Of a stretch of 64,000 nt of DNA, positions 32,816 through 41,049 are shown in pieces (position 1 is the first letter of the stretch; the number at the start of each line of letters is the position of its first letter). Under the pieces are notes generated by a model that had not been told where the DNA came from, searched no databases, and saw only the letters and a program-made list of their open reading frames with translations. Both the position numbers and the translations under genes were made by a program. Source of the stretch: Coprococcus_C hominis (GTDB taxonomy: Bacteria > Bacillota > Clostridia > Lachnospirales > Lachnospiraceae); the NCBI RefSeq assembly GCF_020687505.1, contig NZ_JAJEQT010000002.1. One strand, 5' to 3'.

Positions 32816-33543
32816 GGAAATTACGCGTCGTATTAGTCGACGACGAGATTATGATACGTGAGGGATTCAAGAAATTATTTGACTGGGGCGCACATGACTG
32901 TGAAGTCGTGGGCGAGGCAGCGGATGGCGTCGAGGCGCTTGGGGTAATCGACAGCATGGTACCGGATATCGTGATCATGGATATCAACATCCCGATTATG
33001 AACGGCCTGAAGGTCATCCAGACCAGCCGCCTGAAATACCCGGATATGGCATTCATCGTTGTATCGGGATACGATGATTTTTCTTATTGCAGGGAAGCAT
33101 TGCGGCTGCAGATCACGGACTACATCCTGAAACCGGTCGACTATGAAGAATTCGGGAACACGATCGATCATTTGAAGATATCGATATTCGAGAAACAGAC
33201 GAAGAATGTGACACCCGGCAGTGAAGCGTCAACGATTGTTGGAATTGTACGGTATATGCAGGAGCATCTGGCAGAAGAGATCAGCTTGAATGTTCTCGCG
33301 GAAACATTTCATCTGAGCGCACAGTATATCAGCCAGCTCTTCAAGAATGAGATCGGTGTGAATTTCCTTGCTTATCTGACGACAATCCGTATGGAGCGTG
33401 CGAAGAAGCTGCTCGTCTCGACACAGTTATCCATTGCGGAGATTTCTGAGCGGTGCGGCTATGCCGATTACCGGGTGTTTACCAAGGTATTCAAGAAGAC
33501 GGAGGGCAGTACACCGTCGCAGTATCGCAGAGATTTTTTGTAG
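32812..33543 (+). CDS. YesN-type response regulator (receiver plus AraC HTH)
   Basis: 243 residues. Receiver with LVDDE (8-12) and phosphoacceptor D57 in VIMDINIP. The C-terminal AraC domain (about 145-240) has both HTHs, ISLNVLAETFHLSAQYISQLF and SIAEISERCGYADYRVFTKVF. It is the partner of the split kinase. With the element inserted it has lost its native upstream promoter region by 11 kb and its kinase. Expression could come from element transcription (recombinase) reading through. Confidence 0.93.
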   Translation: MRKLRVVLVDDEIMIREGFKKLFDWGAHDCEVVGEAADGVEALGVIDSMVPDIVIMDINIPIMNGLKVIQTSRLKYPDMAFIVVSGYDDFSYCREALRLQITDYILKPVDYEEFGNTIDHLKISIFEKQTKNVTPGSEASTIVGIVRYMQEHLAEEISLNVLAETFHLSAQYISQLFKNEIGVNFLAYLTTIRMERAKKLLVSTQLSIAEISERCGYADYRVFTKVFKKTEGSTPSQYRRDFL

Positions 33544-33575
33544 GAGCTTCAGTATAAGATTCAGTATGGAACCGA

Positions 33576-33619
33576 TAAGTTATAAGGCGTGGATGAAAGG
33601 TGCACTTTCTTATAACTTA
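33576..33619 (+). other. Inverted repeat after the response regulator
   Basis: TAAGTTATAAG (33576-33586) and CTTATAACTTA (33609-33619), a perfect 11-bp stem with a 22-base loop. No T-run follows. It could be a weak terminator or a binding site. Confidence 0.4.
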
Positions 33620-33712
33620 CCAGTTCACGATAAAATAAGATTGACAAATGGGTGCAGATAAAAGACAATTGATATAAAGATAGGAAATGCATATCGATAG
33701 GGAGTCTGATAT

Positions 33713-34468
33713 ATGGATTTAACAAAAAAATGGCATCGGAGTGAATTTGTCAGTCATGAGATGCTGGAGGTACATCGTGGAATCGAATGTGAACTGGATT
33801 TCTATTCAGCAATTGCAAATGGCGAAATAGAATTAGTTCAGGAAAATTGTAACGAACAGGCATTTACAAACCCGGAGGGCATGGGCGTGTTGTCTACGGA
33901 TGCGCTTCGCAATATCCGATATCATTATGTTGTAACCGTAGCGCTTATTACACGTTTTTGTGTGCACGAAGGGCTGGAACAGGAAAAAGCATATAATTTA
34001 AGTGATTTCTATATTTTGGAGATGGATAAATGCAAGACAATCGAACAGATATCGAAGCTGCATGATGTGATGTGTCTGGATTTTTGTAAACATATGCATG
34101 AAATAAAAAACAGTCAGGTACTTTCCAAGCAGGTGGTTTTATGTCTGGATTATATTTACAGTCATACTCATTACCGGATTACAATTCGTGAAGTGGCTGA
34201 ATATCTCAGATTATCTGAAAGCTATCTTTCAAGATTGTTTAAAAAAGAAATGGGAATCTCGTTCAGTCAGTATATTTTGAACCTGAAAATTGACAAGGCA
34301 AAGAATCTGCTTCGTTTTTCGGAATATTCAATTGGAGAAATAACCTATTATCTTGGTTTTTCAAATGAGAGCCATTTTATTCAGACATTTCAAAAACGGG
34401 TTGGAGAGACGCCGAACCGCTATCGTAGGAGGTGTTTCCGCACGGAGTGGGAATTAAAACAGAATTAG
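33713..34468 (+). CDS. AraC-family transcriptional regulator
   Basis: 251 residues. The N-terminal 150 residues are a helical sensor of unknown ligand. The C-terminal AraC domain has VAEYLRLSESYLSRLFKKEM and ITYYLGFSNESHFIQTFQKR, ending VGETPNRYRRR. It is encoded just upstream of, and in the same direction as, the secreted GH16 glucanase, which makes it a candidate regulator of that gene (inference from position). Confidence 0.85.
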   Translation: MDLTKKWHRSEFVSHEMLEVHRGIECELDFYSAIANGEIELVQENCNEQAFTNPEGMGVLSTDALRNIRYHYVVTVALITRFCVHEGLEQEKAYNLSDFYILEMDKCKTIEQISKLHDVMCLDFCKHMHEIKNSQVLSKQVVLCLDYIYSHTHYRITIREVAEYLRLSESYLSRLFKKEMGISFSQYILNLKIDKAKNLLRFSEYSIGEITYYLGFSNESHFIQTFQKRVGETPNRYRRRCFRTEWELKQN

Positions 34469-34620
34469 TAAAAATGTACAAATAATTCAGAAAGAATAAA
34501 TGAATAACAGACAAAATCAATAAGATGTCATGAATATAACACTTATGACATTATTTAAACATAATCTTCCTTTGCTTTTGAGTATGATTAACATATCAAA
34601 AAATGAAGGGAGATTTTTTT

Positions 34621-37600
34621 ATGAGAAAGCTGAGAAAAGCAATTCCTCTTGCACTGGCAATGAGTGTAGCTCTTACGATGACTCCAATTCGGGTATCAGC
34701 GGAAGAACCGACTCAGGTACAGGCAGAACAAAGTGATCTTGTAGAAGAAAACGAAAGTCTGAGTGATGAAGCAGACAAAGACAATGAAGGGTACAAACTG
34801 GTATTTGAGGATGATTTTAACGGCGATCAATTGGATCGTAAGGTTTGGAATGTCGAAAAGCATGAGAAAGGCTGGGTAAACGGGGAGCTTCAGGAGTATG
34901 TAGATTCTGATGAAAACATCAAGGTACAAGATGGTTATCTGAATATCATTCCTGTTGAAAAAGTTGAGACAACATCTACAACTGATGGACAGAATTTGTT
35001 GTCAAACGCTGATTTCAGTTCCGGTATGGACGATTGGACTGAAACAATTGCAAACTGGGGAAGTAATGGTTTTGACGCATCTGCGCAGAGCTCTGTTGCT
35101 GATGGGGCTATTACTTATACGATTACCAATCCTGGTAATGACTTATGGCATGTACAACTTAAACAAACTGTTAAGTTGGCAGCAAAAAAGCATTACACAT
35201 TAAGCTACAAAGTAAAATCGGATGTTGCTCGTACAATTGAAACGGGTGTGCAGGGTGATGAAGAAAATAATTATATCTCATATGGAGCAAAAACACAATC
35301 ATTGCAAGCGGAAAAAGAAGAATCAGTATCTATCGACGTATACGCAGAAGAGGGATATGATACAGCAACTTTATATTTCTCTTTAGGGCGTAAGACTGGA
35401 GATACATCGATTCCAGATGCATCTGTAGTAACAATTTCCGATATTAGTTTGGTGGAAACAACTGCAAACATGCTTCCGGCAAATGCATTTGGTGACAATG
35501 CAACTGCTGGAACAAAGGTCAAGAAATCTTATACATCTGGTCGTATCTCTACACAGAACTTAAAGACATTTACCTATGGTAGGTTTGAAGTAAGGGCAAA
35601 GGTTCCAAATGGACAGGGATACCTTCCGGCATTCTGGTTAATGGCTAACGATGAGAATGTATATGGTCAGTGGCCAAGATGCGGTGAGATTGATTGTATG
35701 GAAGTTATGGGGCAGGATACAAATAAGTTGTACGGAACCATACATTACGGAAATCCACATGCAGAAAGTCAGGGAACCTATACAATCAAAGATGGTGAGA
35801 AGTCGTTCTCCGATGATTTCCACACATTTACATGTGATTGGGAACCAGGCAAGATTACATGGTATGTAGATGGAATAAAGTATCATGAGGAAAGCAACTG
35901 GCATTCCACAACAGAAGGACAGGGAACACTTACATATCCAGCACCTTTCGATCAACCTTTTTACATTATTTTGAACCTCGCAGTTGGTGGTTCATGGGTA
36001 GGAAATCCAAACGAGACAACAAATTTTAAGAACAATCCGTTTGTTGTTGATTATGTAAGAGTCTATCAGAAAGATTCTTATGATGAGAATGTAACACGTC
36101 CAGAAGTTAAGTTTGAGCCTACAAACGAGCCAGACGAAAGCGGAAACTATATTAAGAACAGCACATTTGCAGAGGCAGAGGATTTGACAGATGGTACAAA
36201 TTGGAAATTCATAACTGCTTTGGATGGTGCTGCAACAGCAGAAATCAAAGATAACTCTATGGTTATCAAGACAGAAAATGCAGGTACTGTTGATTACAGT
36301 GTACAGTTAGTACAGGCAAATGTTCCTTTTGAAAAGGGTGCAACTTATGAAGTAAGTTTTGATGCAAAAGCATCTGAGAATCGTAAGATGAATGTAGATG
36401 TTAAGGCTCCAAACCGTGGATACCAGTCATATATGAAAACCCTGGTTCCAGAGCTTACAACGGAGATGAAGCACTTCAGCACACAGTTCGTAATGAAGGC
36501 AGATTCCGATGTGAATGGACGTTTAGAGTTTAATATGGGTAATGCAGGTTCAGGCGATATCGTTCTTCAGAACGTAGTTGTTAAGAAGACTGCGGATCCA
36601 GATCCGAATGCAAAGGAAGAAAAGACAATTCTTGCAAATGGAAGCTGTATCTATAATGGATCTTTCCAGGAAGGTATAAACCATCTTGGATATTGGGATA
36701 TAACACCAGAAGGTGCAGATATTAAGGTAACAGGTCTTTCAGATGGAAGAAGATTGGTCACAGAAGGAAAAAGTGTAACAATCAGTCAGTCAGATCTTGC
36801 ATTTAAGGAAGGAACAGCATATGCATTGAGCTTTGATGCGTATGCGCAAAATGGAGCAACTGTCGTTGCAACTGTTGGCGGAAACACATATAAAGTAAAT
36901 GTTGAAGCAGGAAATGAAAAGAAAGATTATGTTGTAAAGATTCCTGCAACAGCAAAGTTTACAGACAAGACAGTTTCATTGAAAATCGAAGGTGCAATCT
37001 CTCTCGATAATGTAAAAATGGTAGAAGATGCAAAGATTAAGAACGGATCATTCAATGATAGTCTTTCAGGATATGAAGTATATGTAGACAGCGCAGCAAA
37101 AGCAACTGTTGTTGTTGACAGTTTAAAAGAAAATAATGCATTGGATGTGACTGTAGATGATACAGGTGCGGATGACTGGAGAATACAGATTAAACAGAAC
37201 AATGTATTGCTGGAAAAAGGAAAGAAGTATAAATTATCATATGAGGCTAAGTCAACCATTGATAGAAAAATCAGAGTTGTAATGCAGGGTGGAGCGGCTC
37301 TTGGATGGCCGGTATACTCTGAGCACAGCGATGATCAAGATGCAAATGATGGAATTGTAACACTTACAAGTGAATATCAGAAGTTTACTGAAGAATTTAT
37401 AATGACAGAAGAGACAGACGCACAGGCATTCCTCAGCATCTGTTTGGGAAATGTAGGTGGTCAGATTACTGATCAGCACAGAATTGTAATTGACAATATT
37501 TCTTTGGTTGAGGCAGAGAATCCGACACCGGAGAATCCGACACCGGAGAATCCGACACCAGAGAATCCGACACCGGAGAATCCGACACCACAAAACCCAA

Positions 37601-38625
37601 TTGTGAAGCCTGTAACAGTATCTTATTCTACACATATACAGAGTTATGGATGGAATAAAAGTGCAGCGAAGAATGGAGCAGTGGCAGGAACAACAGGAAA
37701 GGCAAAGAGATTAGAAGCGATTAAAATTTCTGTAGAGGGAAATGAAGATCTTGGTATTCAGTATACAACACACTGCCAAGGATATGGTTGGTTAAACTGG
37801 TCATCAAATGGTGAAATCAGCGGAACAACAGGTGAAGCGAAGAGACTCGAGGCAATCAAGATTCAGTTGACAGGTGCAGACAGGGATAAATACGATGTAT
37901 ATTACCGCGTTCATGCACAGGGCTATGGCTGGATGAATTGGGCAAAAAATGGTGAGGCTGCCGGTACAGCAGGACTCGCGAAGAGACTTGAAGCAATCCA
38001 GGTAGTAGTTGTTAAGAAGGGTGAAAGCGTACCAGACAAGTTCGAAGGTGTAACAGCATCAGAAAAGAAAGCTTATATGGCAAGTGCAGCTGCAACAGCT
38101 GCAACAGTTGAAGGCTCAGATCGGGCACATGTTCAGTATCGTTCACATCTTCAGACATATGGATGGCAGAACTGGAAAAATGACGGAGATATTTCCGGAA
38201 CAACAGGTAAAGCAAAGCGATTAGAGTCTTTGAAACTTGAACTTAAAAACAAGGATTATACAGGCGGTATCTGTTACAATGCACATGTGCAGACAATCGG
38301 ATGGCAGGCCGATCCAAATAAATCTGCAACATGGAAGAAAGATGGTGAGTTTTGCGGGACAACAGGAAATGCAAAGAGATTAGAGGCAATTCAGATTGAG
38401 CTTTATGGTGAGATGGCAGAGCATTATGATATTTATTATCGTGTGCATTCACAGACGTACGGCTGGATGAAGTGGGCCAAAAATGGAGAGATGGCTGGCA
38501 CAACTGGTCAGCATAAAAGAATCGAAGGAATTCAGGTTGTGCTTGTGAAAAAAGGAGAACAGGCACCTTCGGATAATTACAAGGGAGCTGTTACAAATAC
38601 AACAAAAACATTTCTCTCAAAATAG
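34621..38625 (+). CDS. Secreted multidomain GH16 beta-glucanase with CBMs and ChW repeats
   Basis: 1334 residues; start at 34621 after AGGGAG. Signal peptide 1-27. GH16 begins at about 58 (YKLVFEDDFNGDQLDRKVWN), is interrupted at about 120-290 by a CBM4/9-like module (NLLSNADFSSGMDDWTE ... ISLVE), and resumes at about 300 (SGRISTQNLKTFTYGRFEVR). The active site GEIDCMEVMG has nucleophile E356 and acid/base E361, the E-x-D-x-x-E type of laminarinases. Three more CBM-like modules follow (about 510-660, 672-803, 804-965), then five PENPT repeats and six ChW (PF07538) repeats to the C terminus. Likely acts on beta-1,3- or mixed-linkage glucans outside the cell. Confidence 0.9.
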   Translation: MRKLRKAIPLALAMSVALTMTPIRVSAEEPTQVQAEQSDLVEENESLSDEADKDNEGYKLVFEDDFNGDQLDRKVWNVEKHEKGWVNGELQEYVDSDENIKVQDGYLNIIPVEKVETTSTTDGQNLLSNADFSSGMDDWTETIANWGSNGFDASAQSSVADGAITYTITNPGNDLWHVQLKQTVKLAAKKHYTLSYKVKSDVARTIETGVQGDEENNYISYGAKTQSLQAEKEESVSIDVYAEEGYDTATLYFSLGRKTGDTSIPDASVVTISDISLVETTANMLPANAFGDNATAGTKVKKSYTSGRISTQNLKTFTYGRFEVRAKVPNGQGYLPAFWLMANDENVYGQWPRCGEIDCMEVMGQDTNKLYGTIHYGNPHAESQGTYTIKDGEKSFSDDFHTFTCDWEPGKITWYVDGIKYHEESNWHSTTEGQGTLTYPAPFDQPFYIILNLAVGGSWVGNPNETTNFKNNPFVVDYVRVYQKDSYDENVTRPEVKFEPTNEPDESGNYIKNSTFAEAEDLTDGTNWKFITALDGAATAEIKDNSMVIKTENAGTVDYSVQLVQANVPFEKGATYEVSFDAKASENRKMNVDVKAPNRGYQSYMKTLVPELTTEMKHFSTQFVMKADSDVNGRLEFNMGNAGSGDIVLQNVVVKKTADPDPNAKEEKTILANGSCIYNGSFQEGINHLGYWDITPEGADIKVTGLSDGRRLVTEGKSVTISQSDLAFKEGTAYALSFDAYAQNGATVVATVGGNTYKVNVEAGNEKKDYVVKIPATAKFTDKTVSLKIEGAISLDNVKMVEDAKIKNGSFNDSLSGYEVYVDSAAKATVVVDSLKENNALDVTVDDTGADDWRIQIKQNNVLLEKGKKYKLSYEAKSTIDRKIRVVMQGGAALGWPVYSEHSDDQDANDGIVTLTSEYQKFTEEFIMTEETDAQAFLSICLGNVGGQITDQHRIVIDNISLVEAENPTPENPTPENPTPENPTPENPTPQNPIVKPVTVSYSTHIQSYGWNKSAAKNGAVAGTTGKAKRLEAIKISVEGNEDLGIQYTTHCQGYGWLNWSSNGEISGTTGEAKRLEAIKIQLTGADRDKYDVYYRVHAQGYGWMNWAKNGEAAGTAGLAKRLEAIQVVVVKKGESVPDKFEGVTASEKKAYMASAAATAATVEGSDRAHVQYRSHLQTYGWQNWKNDGDISGTTGKAKRLESLKLELKNKDYTGGICYNAHVQTIGWQADPNKSATWKKDGEFCGTTGNAKRLEAIQIELYGEMAEHYDIYYRVHSQTYGWMKWAKNGEMAGTTGQHKRIEGIQVVLVKKGEQAPSDNYKGAVTNTTKTFLSK
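37516..37590 (+). repeat. Five tandem 15-bp units encoding PENPT
   Basis: GAGAATCCGACACCG repeated five times with single-base variation, giving the flexible linker between the CBMs and the ChW repeats. Slippage could change linker length. Confidence 0.9.
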
Positions 38626-38641
38626 AAACTATCGATAGTCA

Positions 38642-38680
38642 AAATGGCGTTATCCATTACTTTGGATAACGTCATTTTTT
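38642..38680 (+). terminator. Terminator of the GH16 gene
   Basis: AATGGCGTTATCC and GGATAACGTCATT around ATTACTTT, followed by six T. Confidence 0.9.
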
Positions 38681-38898
38681 AGTGCGTCTTGCGGCGCACG
38701 TTTCTGGATGGAACCTGGTTATGAAAAGAAATAAAATTGTAACAGTATTGATGCAGAAATGATGCATGCCGGATGTATGATGCAGGTTATAAAAAGAAAA
38801 TCGGAAAATATCTGAAGAATTGACACATTTAGATAGAAAAAAAGCCTATTTTCTTTTTATATCAATCGTTATAATACAACCGAAAGAAGGAAAGAACT

Positions 38899-39369
38899 AT
38901 GAGAAAGAAAGCATGGATTTTATGTACGGCAATGGTAGTGGCTTTGGCGGGATGCAGCAATGTGAGTGATAATAATACGACCGATATCATCCGGGTGAGC
39001 AGCGAGACGGTGACTACAACGGAAGCAGCAACGGAAGTTACGACAACCACCGAAAATGAAACTACGACCGAATCTGTTACGGAGAGCAATACCCCAGACA
39101 GCACATTACAGTCAGAAGGTTCGAATACAGGGAAGACGGAACCCGCTGCGACAGAAGCTAAGACGACGGAATCCCAGTTACAGGAAGGCGAACCATCCGA
39201 TGATTCGTGGAAGGAAGAGTTCGAGAAGACGCTGTATGAGGAGTATGGTGTGGTGCCGGATCATTACGAATATATCGGAAATGATGTCTATCAGGTCTAT
39301 GTGAAAATCGACGGGAAAATCGTGCCATATGTGGCAGTGAATTGGAAGACGGGAGATTTCCACGGATAG
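38899..39369 (+). CDS. Lipoprotein with Thr-rich linker
   Basis: 156 residues. Lipobox LAGC at residues 16-19 after a short signal peptide, then a long Thr/Glu/Ser-rich linker (about 30-105). A small C-terminal globular part follows (YGVVPDHYEYIGNDVYQVYV), about 50 residues, which I do not recognise. It is anchored on the outer face of the membrane. The LytTR gene starts 27 bases downstream. Confidence 0.75.
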   Translation: MRKKAWILCTAMVVALAGCSNVSDNNTTDIIRVSSETVTTTEAATEVTTTTENETTTESVTESNTPDSTLQSEGSNTGKTEPAATEAKTTESQLQEGEPSDDSWKEEFEKTLYEEYGVVPDHYEYIGNDVYQVYVKIDGKIVPYVAVNWKTGDFHG

Positions 39370-39396
39370 AAGAAAGGATAAAGACGGTGAAAGAAA

Positions 39397-39747
39397 ATGG
39401 GCGATGCAAACAAAATCACAGGATATGGAGAACATAGAGAATTATATCGGATTTCAACAGATGAAATCCTGTATTTTGAGGCGGTAGGAGAGAAAGTGTT
39501 TGCCTATACGGAACAGGAAATTTATGAGATAAAGAATCGCCTTTACCAGATTGAAGAGAAGGTGAATTCGTATGATTTTACCCGGGCATCCAAATCCATG
39601 CTTGTAAATACAGATAGGATATCAAGTATTGCTTCGATTTCAGGCAGCCGTGGGAAGATTATGATGGATAACGGAGAGGCGGTTATTGCAAGCCGCATGT
39701 ACTACAAACCATTGCTTTCATCCATGAAATGGAAGAAAATCAGTTAA
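39397..39747 (+). CDS. LytTR DNA-binding protein
   Basis: 116 residues consisting almost only of a LytTR domain: ELYRISTDEILYFEAVGEKV, YEIKNRLYQIEEKV, FTRASKSMLVNTDRISSI and a C-terminal SRMYYKPLLSSM. No receiver or membrane segment. Stand-alone LytTR proteins bind imperfect direct repeats upstream of target genes. The neighbour lipoprotein is a possible co-transcribed partner. Confidence 0.85.
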   Translation: MGDANKITGYGEHRELYRISTDEILYFEAVGEKVFAYTEQEIYEIKNRLYQIEEKVNSYDFTRASKSMLVNTDRISSIASISGSRGKIMMDNGEAVIASRMYYKPLLSSMKWKKIS

Positions 39748-39828
39748 TTTTTTTGTGTTTTTTTCTGACAGAAAATATGCTATGATGAAATGCGAATTGG
39801 CATAAAGGTTAGAAAAAGGAGACACAAA

Positions 39829-40653
39829 ATGAGCAAGAAATTACTTTTGATCAACGACATGGCTGGCTATGGAAAGGTTGCGTTATCCGCGATGATTCCG
39901 GTGCTTTCCCATATGAAATACGAGGTATTTAACCTGCCGACGGCAATCGTGTCGAACACACTTGATTACGGTAAGTTCGACATCCTGGATACAACCGATT
40001 ACATGAAAAATGCAATCGCTGTCTGGGAACAGCTGGGCTTTGAATTTGATGCAATCTCGACCGGATTTATCGTGTCGAAGGAGCAGACCCAGCTTGTGAC
40101 CGAGTTCTGTAAGGCACGGGCGGAAAAAGGCGTGACGATCTTCACAGATCCGATTATGGGAGATGAGGGAAAGCTCTATAACGGAATCACAGAGGAGACG
40201 ATTGATTTGATGCGTGAGCTGATTTCGGCTGCGGACTATATCGTACCGAACTATACTGAGGCGGCATATCTGACCGAGCTTCCATATAAGGAAGATGGTG
40301 TGACCGAGGAAGCATATCATACGATGATCGACAAGCTTCGTGCATTCGGTGCGAAATCGATTGTGATCACAAGTGCGAAGATCGCGGGCACAGATTGCAG
40401 ATCGGTTGTCGGATATGACCACAAGAAGGAAGAATATTTTAAGGTTGATTTCGAAGAAATTCCGGTACATTTCCCGGGAACGGGAGATATTTTCTCCGCC
40501 GTATTTATCGGAAAGCTTATGAGTGGCAAGGATCTGCAGACGGCAACCGCAGAGGCGATGGATGCCGTGAAGAGCATGATCGGCAAAAATGCAGATAACG
40601 TGGATAAATATAAGGGAATTCCGCTGGAAACCTGTATGGAGGTGCTTGACTGA
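39829..40653 (+). CDS. Pyridoxal kinase-like (PfkB/ribokinase superfamily)
   Basis: 274 residues; start at 39829 after AAAGGAGACACAAA. Features of the PdxK/PdxY branch: LLINDMAGYGKVALSAMIPV at the N terminus, DPIMGDEGKLYNG, VPNYTEAAYLTEL and the catalytic/anion-hole VHFPGTGDIFSAVFIG with the general-base Asp. It would phosphorylate pyridoxal-type vitamers. Substrate choice between pyridoxine and hydroxymethylpyrimidine is not certain. It overlaps the next gene by one base. Confidence 0.85.
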   Translation: MSKKLLLINDMAGYGKVALSAMIPVLSHMKYEVFNLPTAIVSNTLDYGKFDILDTTDYMKNAIAVWEQLGFEFDAISTGFIVSKEQTQLVTEFCKARAEKGVTIFTDPIMGDEGKLYNGITEETIDLMRELISAADYIVPNYTEAAYLTELPYKEDGVTEEAYHTMIDKLRAFGAKSIVITSAKIAGTDCRSVVGYDHKKEEYFKVDFEEIPVHFPGTGDIFSAVFIGKLMSGKDLQTATAEAMDAVKSMIGKNADNVDKYKGIPLETCMEVLD

Positions 40654-40916
40654 TGGCAAGACCGAAGATCCGGATTACACTGATCGACCAGAAGGGCGAA
40701 AAGGGCTGTCACAGAGGACATAAGATCGGTGATTCTTATGATTTTGATACGGAGCGTGGAAAGCTCTGCCCGATGGCGATGCATGTCGCATTTCCATATG
40801 TGGATATCCTGCGCTATGGCGGCGAGATACCGGGACAGGAGAAGGGCACCGCTGTTTTCGCATGCCCGGATGTCGATACGCTGAATGTCTTTAAAATTGA
40901 GCGGATAGACGGCTGA
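40653..40916 (+). CDS. TIGR04076 family protein
   Basis: 87 residues with the TIGR04076 pattern: IRITLIDQKGEKGCHRGHKIGD near the start, LCPMAMHVAFPYVDILRYGG, and ACPDVDTLNVFKIER. Its conserved cysteines suggest metal or redox involvement, but the role is unknown. It is translationally coupled to the kinase (TGATG overlap). Confidence 0.8.
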   Translation: MARPKIRITLIDQKGEKGCHRGHKIGDSYDFDTERGKLCPMAMHVAFPYVDILRYGGEIPGQEKGTAVFACPDVDTLNVFKIERIDG

Positions 40917-40954
40917 ATGTACGAAAAGAAAAACAATAAAAATGATAGGGATTA

Positions 40955-40983
40955 TTGATTTTATTTGAAACATTTTGTATAAT
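40955..40983 (+). promoter_or_regulatory. Promoter of pflB
   Basis: TTGATT (40955-40960) and TATAAT (40978-40983), 17-base spacer; the leader is about 60 bases with GAAAGGAG before the start. Confidence 0.75.
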
Positions 40984-41049
40984 ACAGTCAGAGTTTATAT
41001 TACATCTAATATAAAACATAATATAAATAATTTGAAAGGAGAAACTATT

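Noticed and set aside
37516..37590. Tandem 15-bp repeats as a CRISPR-like array
   Set aside because: They are contiguous, without spacers, and encode a Pro/Thr linker in a secreted enzyme.
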